A stretch of 64,000 bases of DNA, taken from assembly GCA_942636505.2 (NCBI GenBank), contig CALOGB020000221.1, forward strand, positions 248,001-312,000, written 5' to 3'. The position numbers were made by a program, and so were the translations under genes. Of this stretch, positions 31,335-40,006 are shown piece after piece. Numbering within the stretch: position 1 is the stretch's first letter; each line of letters begins with the position of its first letter. Below the pieces are notes generated by a model. It searched no databases, was not told where the DNA came from, and saw only the letters and a list, made by a program, of their open reading frames with translations. Source of the stretch: an uncultured bacterium. GTDB taxonomy: Bacteria; Pseudomonadota; Alphaproteobacteria; Sphingomonadales; Sphingomonadaceae.

Positions 31335-32473
31335 GTAAGCATTATGTCCTGGCCGCCGGTGGCACGGGTGGACACATGGTCCCGGCAGCGGCGCTCGCGG
31401 CCGAACTGACGAAGCGCGGCCACCGCGTCGCGCTGGTCAGCGATGCGCGCGGCGTGCGCTTTCCGGGGCTGTTCGAGGACATCCAGACGCATGTCCTGCC
31501 GGCTGGGCGCTTTACCGGCGGGCCGCTCGGTTGGGCTCGGGCCACGCGGGAGATGTGGCGCGGGCGGGCGATGGCGCGCGAGCTGTACCGGACGTTCAAG
31601 CCGGCGGCCGTGATCGGCTTTGGCGGCTATCCCGCGTTGCCGGCCTTGCTGGCGGCGTTTGCGGACAAGATCCCGACCGCGGTGCATGAGCAGAACGCGG
31701 TGCTGGGACGCGTGAATCGCTTCGTCGCGGGGCGCGTGGACGCGATCGCGACCTCGTCCGAGCCGACCGAACGCCTTGCGCCGAAGCTGCTGGGCAAGGC
31801 GCATCTGGTCGGCAATCCGGTGCGCGAGGCGGTGCTGGCGCTGCGCTCGCGGCCGTATCCGCTGCTTGAGGAGGACGGCATCTTCCGCGTGCTCGTGACC
31901 GGCGGGAGCCAGGGGGCGAGCATCCTGTCGCAGGTCGTGCCCGATGGCCTCGCGATGCTGCCGGTGACGTTCCGGCGGCGGTTGCAGGTGACGCATCAGG
32001 CGCGGATCGAGGATATCGACGCAGTGCGTGCGAAGTACGCCGAGCATCATATTCCGGCCGAACTGGCGACGTATCTGCCCGATATGCCCGAGCAGCTAGC
32101 CTGGGCGCATCTGGTGATCGCACGCGCGGGGGCGTCGACGATTTCGGAGCTGACCGCGGCGGGGCGTCCGGCGATCCTGGTGCCTCTGCCGGGGGCGACC
32201 GACGATCATCAGACCGTGAACGCGCGCGAGATCACGCGGGCGGGCGGCGCGCGGACGATCGCGCAGAAGGATTTTACCGCAGTGGAACTGGCCAAGCAGA
32301 TGCAGAAACTCGGGCTCGATCCGGCGGCATTGCAGAATGCAGCAGGGCGTGCGCGCAGTTGCGGACGGCCGAATGCGGCAAGCGATCTGGCGGATCTGGT
32401 GGAGAGCCTTGATGCGCCGTTGTCGCGCATTCCGGTCGGTGCGCCCTCGAAGCCGAAGGCGCAGTTCGCGTGA
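31331..32473 (+). CDS. murG: Lipid II synthase (GlcNAc transferase)
   Basis: GT28 enzyme that adds GlcNAc from UDP-GlcNAc to lipid I at the inner face of the membrane. 380 residues. N-terminal glycine loop GGTGGH (10-15), GFGGYPALPAL, HEQNAVLGRVNR, GGSQGASIL and the UDP-GlcNAc-binding RAGASTISELTAAGRPAI. The last ~30 residues (RIPVGAPSKPKAQFA) are a loose tail. Overlaps both neighbours. Confidence 0.97.
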   Translation: MSKHYVLAAGGTGGHMVPAAALAAELTKRGHRVALVSDARGVRFPGLFEDIQTHVLPAGRFTGGPLGWARATREMWRGRAMARELYRTFKPAAVIGFGGYPALPALLAAFADKIPTAVHEQNAVLGRVNRFVAGRVDAIATSSEPTERLAPKLLGKAHLVGNPVREAVLALRSRPYPLLEEDGIFRVLVTGGSQGASILSQVVPDGLAMLPVTFRRRLQVTHQARIEDIDAVRAKYAEHHIPAELATYLPDMPEQLAWAHLVIARAGASTISELTAAGRPAILVPLPGATDDHQTVNAREITRAGGARTIAQKDFTAVELAKQMQKLGLDPAALQNAAGRARSCGRPNAASDLADLVESLDAPLSRIPVGAPSKPKAQFA

Positions 32474-33888
32474 AGGGCGTCGCAACGGATATCGGCACGA
32501 TCCATTTCGTCGGCATCGGCGGGATCGGCATGTCGGGCATCGCCGAGGTGATGAAGAACCTCGGCTATCGCGTGCAGGGATCGGACGTAGCCGAGGGCTA
32601 TGTCGTGCAGGGGTTGCGCGACAAGGGCATTCCGGTGGTGATCGGCCACGCCGCGTCGAACATCGGCGACGCCGCGGTGGTGGTCGTGTCGACCGCGATC
32701 GTGCGCTCGAACCCGGAGGTAGAGGCGGCGCTGAATGGCCGCGTCCCGGTGGTGCGGCGGGCTGAGATGCTGGCTGAGCTGATGCGGTTGAAGTCGACGG
32801 TCGCGGTGGCGGGCACGCATGGGAAGACGACGACGACGTCGATGGTCGCGGCGCTGCTCGATGCGGGCGGGGTCGATCCGACGGTCATCAATGGCGGGAT
32901 CATCAACTCGTACGGCTCGAACGCGCGACTGGGTGCGAGCGACTGGATGGTCGTGGAAGCGGACGAGAGCGACGGCAGTTTCCTGCGGCTCGATGGTACG
33001 ATCGCGGTGGTGACTAACATCGATCCCGAGCATCTCGATCACTACGGCTCGTTCGACGCGGTGAAGGATGCGTTCGTCGAGTTCGTCGAAAATGTGCCGT
33101 TCTATGGCGCCGCGCTGCTGTGTCTCGATCACCCGGAAGTGCAGGGGATCCTGCCGCGGGTGCGCGATCGTCGGGTGGTGACGTACGGTTTCTCGGCGCA
33201 GGCGGATGTGCGCGGCGTCGAGGTTACGCCGATCCCGGGCGGCAACCGGTTCGATTGCGTGGTGCGCGAGCGTGATGGCGCGACGCGGACGATCGCGGGA
33301 ATCGAGATGCCGATGCCGGGTCGGCACAACGTGCAGAACGCGCTGGCCGCGATCGGCGTGGCGCTGGAACTCGGCATCGCGGACGCGACGATCCAGCAGG
33401 GGTTCGCCAAGTTTGGCGGCGTGAAGCGGCGCTTCACCAACGTCGGCGAAGTGGACGGCGTGACGATCATCGACGACTACGGCCATCACCCGGTCGAGAT
33501 CCGCGCCGTACTCGCGGCGGCGCGCGAGGGTGTGAAGGGTCGCGTGATCGCGGTCGTCCAGCCGCATCGCTATTCGCGCCTTGGCAATCTGATGGAGGAT
33601 TTCCAGACCGCCTTTAACGACGCCGACCGGGTGTTGGTAACGCCGGTTTACGCGGCGGGCGAGGCGCCTGTGGAGGGCGTTGACGCGGCTGCTCTGGTCG
33701 AGGGGTTGAAGCGGCGCGGGCACCGGTTCGCCGGTGTGGTTGCGGATGCTGATGCGCTGGCGGTGGAGTTGGCGGCGACGATCGAGGCGGATGACATGGT
33801 CGTTTGCCTCGGGGCCGGCGACATCACGAAATGGGCGGCCGGGTTGGCCGATGCGATTGCTGCCGAGCGCACGAAGGTGCTGGCGTGA
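32470..33888 (+). CDS. murC: UDP-MurNAc-L-Ala ligase
   Basis: First amino-acid ligase of the stem peptide. 472 residues, GTG start overlapping murG. GIGGIGMSGIAE at the N-terminus, P-loop GTHGKT (115-120), VVEADESDGSFL, NIDPEHLDHYG, IDDYGHHPVEI, and QPHRYSRL. Normal length. Stop overlaps the murB GTG. Confidence 0.97.
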   Translation: MKGVATDIGTIHFVGIGGIGMSGIAEVMKNLGYRVQGSDVAEGYVVQGLRDKGIPVVIGHAASNIGDAAVVVVSTAIVRSNPEVEAALNGRVPVVRRAEMLAELMRLKSTVAVAGTHGKTTTTSMVAALLDAGGVDPTVINGGIINSYGSNARLGASDWMVVEADESDGSFLRLDGTIAVVTNIDPEHLDHYGSFDAVKDAFVEFVENVPFYGAALLCLDHPEVQGILPRVRDRRVVTYGFSAQADVRGVEVTPIPGGNRFDCVVRERDGATRTIAGIEMPMPGRHNVQNALAAIGVALELGIADATIQQGFAKFGGVKRRFTNVGEVDGVTIIDDYGHHPVEIRAVLAAAREGVKGRVIAVVQPHRYSRLGNLMEDFQTAFNDADRVLVTPVYAAGEAPVEGVDAAALVEGLKRRGHRFAGVVADADALAVELAATIEADDMVVCLGAGDITKWAAGLADAIAAERTKVLA

Positions 33889-34898
33889 GTGGCACGTCGC
33901 AGATCCTTCCCGGCACGGGGAGGGGGACCATGCAAGGCATGGTGGAGGGGGACGTCCGCGAGCGTAACGCTCCTGGCAGCGCCCCCTCCACCGCCTTTGG
34001 CGGTCCCCCTCCCCGTGCCGGGGAGGATCTGCGTGGTACTCTGACGGCTAATGGCAGTTTGGCGGACTTCATTTGGTTTCGTACCGGTGGCCCGGCGGAG
34101 TGGCTGGTACGACCTTCGGATGTCGATGATCTGGCGGGGTTGCTGAAGACTCTCGATCCTTCGGTTCCAGTTCTACCCGTTGGCGTGGGATCGAACCTGA
34201 TTGTACGCGATGGCGGCGTACCGGGGGTCGTGGTGCGGCTTCCCAAGGCTATGGCGAAGGTTTCGGTTGAGGACGGTCGCGTTCGTGCGGGCGCGGGGGC
34301 GATGGGGATTACCGTTGCCAGTGCCGCTCGCGACGCTGGGATTGCCGGGCTTGAGTTTCTGCGTGGGATACCGGGCACCGTTGGTGGCGCGGTTCGAATG
34401 AACGCGGGGGCTTATGGACGGGATGTCAGCGATATTCTCATCGAGGCTACCGTCGTTACGCGCGACGGCTCGGTCGAAGTCTGGCCTGCCAAGAAGCTCG
34501 GTTTTACCTATCGTCATTCTGACCTGCCCGCGGGAGCCGTCGTGGTCGAAGCCGTATTCTCCGGCACGCCCGGTGAGCCTGCCGTGATCGGTGCGGAGAT
34601 GGACCGGATCGCGGCCGAGCGCGAGGCTTCGCAGCCTTTGCGGTCGCGCACGGGTGGCTCGACCTTCAAAAATCCCGAGGGGCACAAGGCGTGGGCGTTG
34701 ATCGACGCGGCCGGGTGTCGGGGGCTGACTCGCGGTGATGCGCAGGTCAGCGAGAAGCATTGCAATTTCCTGCTGAACCTCGGGTCCGCGTCGAGCGCGG
34801 AGATCGAGGCGCTGGGTGAAGAGGTACGCGACAAGGTGAAGGCGCATTCGGGGGTGGCGTTGGAATGGGAAATCCAGCGGGTCGGGGTCGCGAAGTGA
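33885..34898 (+). CDS. murB: UDP-N-acetylenolpyruvylglucosamine reductase, with repeat-derived N-terminus
   Basis: FAD/NADPH enzyme that reduces UDP-GlcNAc-enolpyruvate to UDP-MurNAc. 337 residues if the GTG at 33885 is used. The MurB body begins about residue 50 (RGTLTANGSLADFIWFRTGG), with PVGVGSNLIVRDGG, FLRGIPGTVGGAVRMNAGAY, the catalytic RSRTGGSTFKNPEG region and EKHCNFLLN. Residues about 6-49 are encoded by a palindromic element and unlike any MurB. In-frame ATGs at 33930 and 33939 lie inside the element, the first preceded by GGGGAGGGGG at Shine-Dalgarno distance, so translation may start there. Confidence 0.92.
   Translation: MSGTSQILPGTGRGTMQGMVEGDVRERNAPGSAPSTAFGGPPPRAGEDLRGTLTANGSLADFIWFRTGGPAEWLVRPSDVDDLAGLLKTLDPSVPVLPVGVGSNLIVRDGGVPGVVVRLPKAMAKVSVEDGRVRAGAGAMGITVASAARDAGIAGLEFLRGIPGTVGGAVRMNAGAYGRDVSDILIEATVVTRDGSVEVWPAKKLGFTYRHSDLPAGAVVVEAVFSGTPGEPAVIGAEMDRIAAEREASQPLRSRTGGSTFKNPEGHKAWALIDAAGCRGLTRGDAQVSEKHCNFLLNLGSASSAEIEALGEEVRDKVKAHSGVALEWEIQRVGVAK
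33901..34030. repeat. REP-pair-like element inside the 5' end of murB
   Basis: Begins AGATCCTTCCC and ends GGGGAGGATCT, with inner arms GGCACGGGGAGGGGGACC / GGTCCCCCTCCCCGTGCC around a 70-base centre that also holds CCGCCTTTGGCGG. The ends resemble those of the 127-base type at 2870 and 43363. It starts 16 bases after the murB GTG and stays open in the murB frame. Confidence 0.88.
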
Positions 34899-35833
34899 GC
34901 GCGCCACTTCACATCGCGGTGCTAATGGGCGGCTGGTCGGCGGAGCGTGAGGTTTCGCTGATGTCGGGCAATGGCTGTGCGGATGCGCTGGAGTCGCTCG
35001 GGCACCGGGTTACGCGGATCGACATGGGGCGCGATGTTGCCGCCAAGCTCGCCGAGGCCGAGCCTGACCTCGTGTTCAACGCGCTGCATGGGACGCCTGG
35101 CGAGGACGGTTCAGTGCAGGGTCTGCTCGACCTGATGGGCCTGCGCTACACGCACTCCGGCCTCGCGACGTCGGTGATCGCGATCGACAAGGTGCTGACT
35201 AAGCTGCTGCTGGTGCCGGCAGGCGTGCCGATGCCGGGTGGGCGGATCGTCAAGTCCGCTGACCTGTTCGAGAGCGATCCGATGGCGCGGCCTTACGTGC
35301 TGAAGCCAGTCAACGAGGGCTCGTCGGTTGGCGTGGCGATCGTCACGGACAGCGGCAATTACGGAAATCCGATCGCGCGCGACAGCGTCGGGCCGTGGGG
35401 CGAGTTCGACGAACTGCTCGCAGAACCGTACATCCGCGGGCGTGAGCTGACGACCGCGGTGCTCGGCGGCAAGGCGCTCGGCGTGACCGAGTTGAAGCCG
35501 AAGAGCGGCTGGTACGACTATGACGCGAAATACACCGACGGCATGACGGTCCACGTCTGTCCCGCGGAAATCCCCGACGAGATCACCGACGCCTGCAAGA
35601 GCCTCGCGCTTGAAGCCCACCGTTTGCTTGGCTGCAAGGGCGCGTCGCGGTCGGACTTCCGCTGGGATGACGAGCGCGGCGTCGACGGGCTGTTCCTGCT
35701 CGAGGTGAACACGCAGCCGGGCATGACCCCGCTGAGCCTAGTCCCCGAACAGGCGCGGCATATCGGCATGAGCTATGCCGAACTGGTCCAGGCGATCGTC
35801 GACGAGGCGATCGCGGATCACCCCTCCCCATGA
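34895..35833 (+). CDS. ddl: D-alanine-D-alanine ligase
   Basis: ATP-grasp enzyme making the D-Ala-D-Ala dipeptide used by MurF. 312 residues from the GTG at 34895, which overlaps the murB stop. GGWSAEREVSLMSG, HGTPGEDGSVQGLLD, PYVLKPVNEGSSVGV, SRSDFRWDD and FLLEVNTQPGMTPLS are the family landmarks. Stop overlaps ftsQ. Confidence 0.96.
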   Translation: MSAPLHIAVLMGGWSAEREVSLMSGNGCADALESLGHRVTRIDMGRDVAAKLAEAEPDLVFNALHGTPGEDGSVQGLLDLMGLRYTHSGLATSVIAIDKVLTKLLLVPAGVPMPGGRIVKSADLFESDPMARPYVLKPVNEGSSVGVAIVTDSGNYGNPIARDSVGPWGEFDELLAEPYIRGRELTTAVLGGKALGVTELKPKSGWYDYDAKYTDGMTVHVCPAEIPDEITDACKSLALEAHRLLGCKGASRSDFRWDDERGVDGLFLLEVNTQPGMTPLSLVPEQARHIGMSYAELVQAIVDEAIADHPSP

Positions 35834-36804
35834 GCCGCACGATCAAGCGCGGCCCGCCGCCCAAGCGGCCCGCCCCGCGCCGGAAGGTCGCGGTCAAGAA
35901 GGTGTCGGTGATGGACCGGCTGGTCGGAATGCTCCCGGTCAGCGAGGACACGCTCCGGAAAATCGCGACGTGGTCGATCCTCGGCGCGGGCGGCGCGGTG
36001 GCGATCGCGGCGGCGACGTGGGTCGGCATTCCCGGCATGATCGGCGCGGCGGTGGCCGAGGGCGCCGGGCGTGCGGGCTTCAAGGTCGAGCAGATCGAGG
36101 TGACCGGCCTCAAGCGGATGGACCGGATGTCGGTCTATGCGGTCGCGCTGGAGGACAAGCAGAACCAGACGTCGATGCTGTCGGTGGACCTAGAGGCGGT
36201 GCGGCAGAAACTGCTGCGCTATGGCTGGATCGCGGACGCGCACGTGTCGCGGCGGCTGCCGAACACGATGCTGGTCGATATCGTCGAGCGCACGCCCGCC
36301 GCGGTGTGGCAGGACAATGGGCAGCTCACGCTGATCGATTCATCTGGCGTGCTGCTGGAGCCGGTCCAGCCGGATGCGATCCCGAATTTGCCGCTGGTGA
36401 TCGGGCCGGGTGCGGATCGGCAGGAGGCGTCGTACCAGACCCTGCTCGCCGCCGCGCCTGCGCTGAAACCGCGCGTGAAGGCGGCGACCTGGGTCGGCAA
36501 TCGACGCTGGGACCTGACTTTCGAGAGCGGCGAGACGTTGGCGCTGCCCGAAGACGGTGCGCCGCGTGCGCTGGTGAAGTTCGCCGAACTGGATGGGGCG
36601 CGGCCGTTGCTTGGGCGCGGCTGGATCCGGTTCGACATGCGCGATCCGACCAAGCTGGTCGCGCGCAAGCCGGGCGCGAGCCTGGCGCACAGCGTCGACG
36701 TGCCTGCACCTGCCAGCGCGGGGACTAGCGCGCCGGCGGCAGGCGAGACTGTGAATACTCCGTCGCAAACGGCGGGCGCGAACGTAACGGGCGGGGAGGG
36801 ATGA
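35830..36804 (+). CDS. ftsQ: Cell division protein FtsQ
   Basis: Bitopic divisome scaffold that recruits FtsB/FtsL. 324 residues: a basic cytoplasmic tail (KRGPPPKRPAPRRKVAVKK), one span at about 45-70, a POTRA domain (about 80-150, IEVTGLKRM ... RRLPNTMLVDIVERTPAAVW) and the FtsQ beta domain. The last ~40 residues are a disordered Ala/Thr/Pro tail. One base before ftsA. Confidence 0.94.
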   Translation: MSRTIKRGPPPKRPAPRRKVAVKKVSVMDRLVGMLPVSEDTLRKIATWSILGAGGAVAIAAATWVGIPGMIGAAVAEGAGRAGFKVEQIEVTGLKRMDRMSVYAVALEDKQNQTSMLSVDLEAVRQKLLRYGWIADAHVSRRLPNTMLVDIVERTPAAVWQDNGQLTLIDSSGVLLEPVQPDAIPNLPLVIGPGADRQEASYQTLLAAAPALKPRVKAATWVGNRRWDLTFESGETLALPEDGAPRALVKFAELDGARPLLGRGWIRFDMRDPTKLVARKPGASLAHSVDVPAPASAGTSAPAAGETVNTPSQTAGANVTGGEG

Positions 36805-36805
36805 C

Positions 36806-38068
36806 ATGGCGAAGGTGGCACCGGAAGGGCTGATCACGGCGCTCGATATCGGGTCGTCGAAGGTTTCGGCGATGATCGCGCAAAAGGGGGACGGCGGCGA
36901 GCTGATCGTGCTCGGCACCGGCCAGCGCGAGAGCCGTGGCGTCAAGCGCGGCTATATCGCCGACATGGCGACGACCGAGGCGGCAGTGCGCGAGGCGGTC
37001 GAACAGGCCGAGCGGATCGCCGGGATCAATATCGAGAATGTCTGGGTCGGGTTCTCGGCTGGCGGGCTCGTGTCCGACGTCGCCGAGGTCGAGTTCGAGC
37101 TTGGCGGTCACCGCGTCGAGCAGCAGGATATCGATGCGTTGCTCGCCGCGGGGCGCAACTCGATCGATCCACAGGGGCGCATGGTGCTGCACGCGCAGCC
37201 GGCGCTCTATACGCTCGACGGGCTGACGGGGGTGAAGACGCCGCTCGGTCTGCATGCCGATCGGCTTGGCGTGCATATCCATGTCGTCGCCGCCGATGGC
37301 TCGCCGGTGCGGAACCTCGATCTCTGCGTCCGGTCCGCGCATCTCGAGGTGAAGTCGATCATCGCCTCGCCGGTCGCCACCGGGCTCGCGTGCCTCAGCG
37401 ACGAGGAGCGCGAGCTTGGCGTCGCGCTGGTCGAGATGGGGGCGGGGATCACCAACGTGTCGCTGTTCGCAGGGGGCATGCTGGTCGGGCTGACCTCGAT
37501 CCCGATCGGTGCGCAGGACATTACCGACGACATCGCCAGCGCATTCGGTACGCGGCGGCAGAATGCCGAGCGGATGAAGTGCTTCCACGGATCGGCCAAT
37601 GCGAGCCCTCGCGATAATCACGACATGATCCCGGTCATGCCGATCTCGGCCGAGGACGGCGCGGGCGAGGGGGCTCAGATCACCAAGGCGCAGCTGATCA
37701 GCGTGATCCGCCAGCGGCTCGAGCATCAGATGGGCGAAGTGCGCAACGCGCTCACCAAGCTGAAGTTCGAAGGGCCGGTCGGGCGTCAGGTCGTGCTGAC
37801 CGGCGGCGGTGCCGAGCTGAAGGGCATCGCCGACTATGCGCAACAGGCGCTCGGGCGGTCGGTGCGGATCGGTCGACCGCGCGGGCTGACCGCATTGCCC
37901 GAAGCGCATGGCGGACCGGCGTTCGCGACGCTAGCGGGGTTGGCCTTCTATGCGGCGACCAATCCGATCGATCTTCGCGGGCTCGCGCCGCAGCGGACGA
38001 CGGTGCATCGGCCAAAGGGTATGGGCATGGTGCGGAAATTGATTCAGGCGGCGCGCGCGAATTATTAA
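36806..38068 (+). CDS. ftsA: Cell division protein FtsA
   Basis: Actin-like ATPase that anchors FtsZ to the membrane. 420 residues. ATP-binding ALDIGSSKVSA at the N-terminus, the 1C subdomain region in about 80-160, VVLTGGGAELKGI (adenosine motif) and a C-terminal amphipathic helix (GMVRKLIQAARANY) as membrane anchor. The 113 bases before ftsZ are the only gap between the division genes that could hold a separate promoter. Confidence 0.96.
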   Translation: MAKVAPEGLITALDIGSSKVSAMIAQKGDGGELIVLGTGQRESRGVKRGYIADMATTEAAVREAVEQAERIAGINIENVWVGFSAGGLVSDVAEVEFELGGHRVEQQDIDALLAAGRNSIDPQGRMVLHAQPALYTLDGLTGVKTPLGLHADRLGVHIHVVAADGSPVRNLDLCVRSAHLEVKSIIASPVATGLACLSDEERELGVALVEMGAGITNVSLFAGGMLVGLTSIPIGAQDITDDIASAFGTRRQNAERMKCFHGSANASPRDNHDMIPVMPISAEDGAGEGAQITKAQLISVIRQRLEHQMGEVRNALTKLKFEGPVGRQVVLTGGGAELKGIADYAQQALGRSVRIGRPRGLTALPEAHGGPAFATLAGLAFYAATNPIDLRGLAPQRTTVHRPKGMGMVRKLIQAARANY

Positions 38069-38181
38069 GAGTTTCGAGGGCGCTGGCGTTATTTCGGCTG
38101 GAACACGCTGTAACGTTGGTGCAGACAGATTAATCAGGGGCCCGGCCGTAGCGTATCTACCGGGTTGTGCGGAGAACGGCG

Positions 38182-39759
38182 ATGAGCATCGAATTCCTTA
38201 GTCCCGAAGTGGACGATCTGGCCCCCCGCATCGCGGTGATCGGCGTCGGCGGCGCGGGCGGCAACGCGATCGCCAACATGATGCGGGCCGACGTACAGGG
38301 CGTCGACTTCCTCGTGGCGAACACCGACGCGCAGGCGTTGAAGCAGTCGACCGCACCGCAGCGGATCCAGCTCGGCACCAAGATAACGCAGGGTCTCGGC
38401 GCCGGTTCGCGTCCCGAGATCGGTCGCGCGGCCGCCGAAGAGACGATCGACCAGCTCGCCAAGATGCTCGAAGGCGCGCACATGTGCTTCATCACCGCCG
38501 GCATGGGTGGCGGCACGGGTACGGGCGCAGCGCCGGTCATCGCCAAGGCGGCGCGCGACATGGGCATCCTGACCGTCGGCGTCGTGACCAAGCCGTTCGC
38601 ATTCGAGGGCAACCGTCGCGCCAAGTCCGCCGAGGGCGGCATCGACGAGCTGCAGAAGTATGTCGACACGCTGATCGTCATCCCGAACCAGAATCTGTTC
38701 CTCATCGCCAACGCGAACACGACCTTCAAGGAAGCGTTCACGATGGCGGACGAGGTGCTCCAGCAGGGCGTCCGCAGCATTACCGACCTGATGGTGATGC
38801 CGGGCCTCATCAACCTCGATTTCGCCGACGTCCGCTCGGTGATGCAGGAGATGGGCAAGGCGATGATGGGCACCGGCGAGGCAAGCGGCGACAACCGCGC
38901 GCTCGAGGCTGCACAGAAGGCGATCTCGAACCCGCTGCTCGAAGGCGTCAGCATGCGCGGCGCGAAGGGCGTCATCATCTCGATCACTGGCGGCGACGAC
39001 ATGCGCCTGCTCGAAGTCGACGAAGCCGCGAATCACATCCGCGACCTGGTCGATCCCGATGCGAACATCATCTGGGGTTCGGCGTTCAACCAGGAGCTCG
39101 AAGGCAAGATCCGCGTCTCGGTCGTCGCGACCGGGATCGATGCCGATGCGCGTCCTCCGGAAGTCGCGCCTGAGCCGACCCGCTCGTTCAGCTTCGGATC
39201 GCGCAAGACCGACGAGAACACCTCGTTCCGTCCGAGCGAGCCTGCCGCTTCGTCGGCCGCGCCTGCTGCGTCGTCCGCCGACGAAGAGCCGCTCGACTTG
39301 AACGCAGCGTCGGAAGTCGAGCCGTCGGCGTCGAAGTCGGATGACGAGCTGGTGCTCGGTGCCGAGACGATGGTGCCGCAGGCCGCGCCTGCGCCGGTTG
39401 CTCCTGCTCCTCAGCCTGCTCCCGCGCCGCGTACGTATGGCGACGAGCCTTACGGTCGTGGTCCGATCGCGCGTCCGGCTTCGGCATCGTCGGTGCCGCC
39501 CGCTCGCGCGCCGATCGCGCCGGCTGTTCCGGTGCCGACGCCGGCTGCCGACGAAGGTGGCGCACGTCGCCGCTGGCTCGCTCCGGGTGCCGAGGCTGCC
39601 CCCGAAGCGGTGCCGGCCGCACCGCGCGTGAAGCTCGGCGGTACGCTGTTCGAGCGCATGTCGAACGCGGCACGGGGTGCTGCGAAGGAAGACGGCGAAG
39701 CGGCCCCTCAGGACCCGCTCGACATCCCCCGCTTCCTGCATCGTCAGAACAACCAGTAA
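38182..39759 (+). CDS. ftsZ: Cell division GTPase FtsZ
   Basis: Tubulin-like GTPase forming the Z ring. 525 residues from the ATG at 38182, chosen because GGAGA lies six bases upstream; the GTG at 38167 would add five residues. GTP-binding GGGTGTG at 109-115, the T7-loop region in LINLDFADVRSVM, then a Pro/Ala/Ser-rich linker from about 325 to 510 that is much longer than in enterobacteria. The tail IPRFLHRQNNQ is the conserved peptide that binds FtsA. Ends the dcw cluster. Confidence 0.97.
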   Translation: MSIEFLSPEVDDLAPRIAVIGVGGAGGNAIANMMRADVQGVDFLVANTDAQALKQSTAPQRIQLGTKITQGLGAGSRPEIGRAAAEETIDQLAKMLEGAHMCFITAGMGGGTGTGAAPVIAKAARDMGILTVGVVTKPFAFEGNRRAKSAEGGIDELQKYVDTLIVIPNQNLFLIANANTTFKEAFTMADEVLQQGVRSITDLMVMPGLINLDFADVRSVMQEMGKAMMGTGEASGDNRALEAAQKAISNPLLEGVSMRGAKGVIISITGGDDMRLLEVDEAANHIRDLVDPDANIIWGSAFNQELEGKIRVSVVATGIDADARPPEVAPEPTRSFSFGSRKTDENTSFRPSEPAASSAAPAASSADEEPLDLNAASEVEPSASKSDDELVLGAETMVPQAAPAPVAPAPQPAPAPRTYGDEPYGRGPIARPASASSVPPARAPIAPAVPVPTPAADEGGARRRWLAPGAEAAPEAVPAAPRVKLGGTLFERMSNAARGAAKEDGEAAPQDPLDIPRFLHRQNNQ

Positions 39760-39832
39760 GCCGGAAATAGCCGAAGCTTCTCAATACTTTGCTGGAAGTT
39801 CGTCCTCACGGCCACACGGTCGCGGCTCAAAT

Positions 39833-39853
39833 CCCTCTCCCACCGGGAGAGGG
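39833..39853. repeat. Single palindromic unit after ftsZ
   Basis: CCCTCTCCC-ACC-GGGAGAGGG, a 9-bp hairpin of the same class as the arms of the murD element but without a partner arm. GCCAAAGGCGG follows nearby. It lies 74 bases past ftsZ and may also act as an mRNA end structure; there is no T-run. Confidence 0.7.
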
Positions 39854-40006
39854 AGAGACGCCAAAGGCGGCGAAGGGTGAGGGCACGCCAAGCAGGGCTA
39901 CAGCGCTTGCGTACGCAAAACCCTGCATTCGTCGCCGCCCCAGCCCAGTTCGCCGCGCCTATGCGTGCGAGACATTGCCGGTTCGGTCGGGCTGGCGTCT
40001 AGACAG

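Noticed and set aside
38134..39741. A 535-codon frame opposite ftsZ
   Set aside because: Shadow of ftsZ; no homologous features.
39815..39840. tRNA-like GGCTCAAATCC stretch
   Set aside because: The flanking bases do not form a T-stem and no acceptor, D or anticodon arms can be drawn around it.
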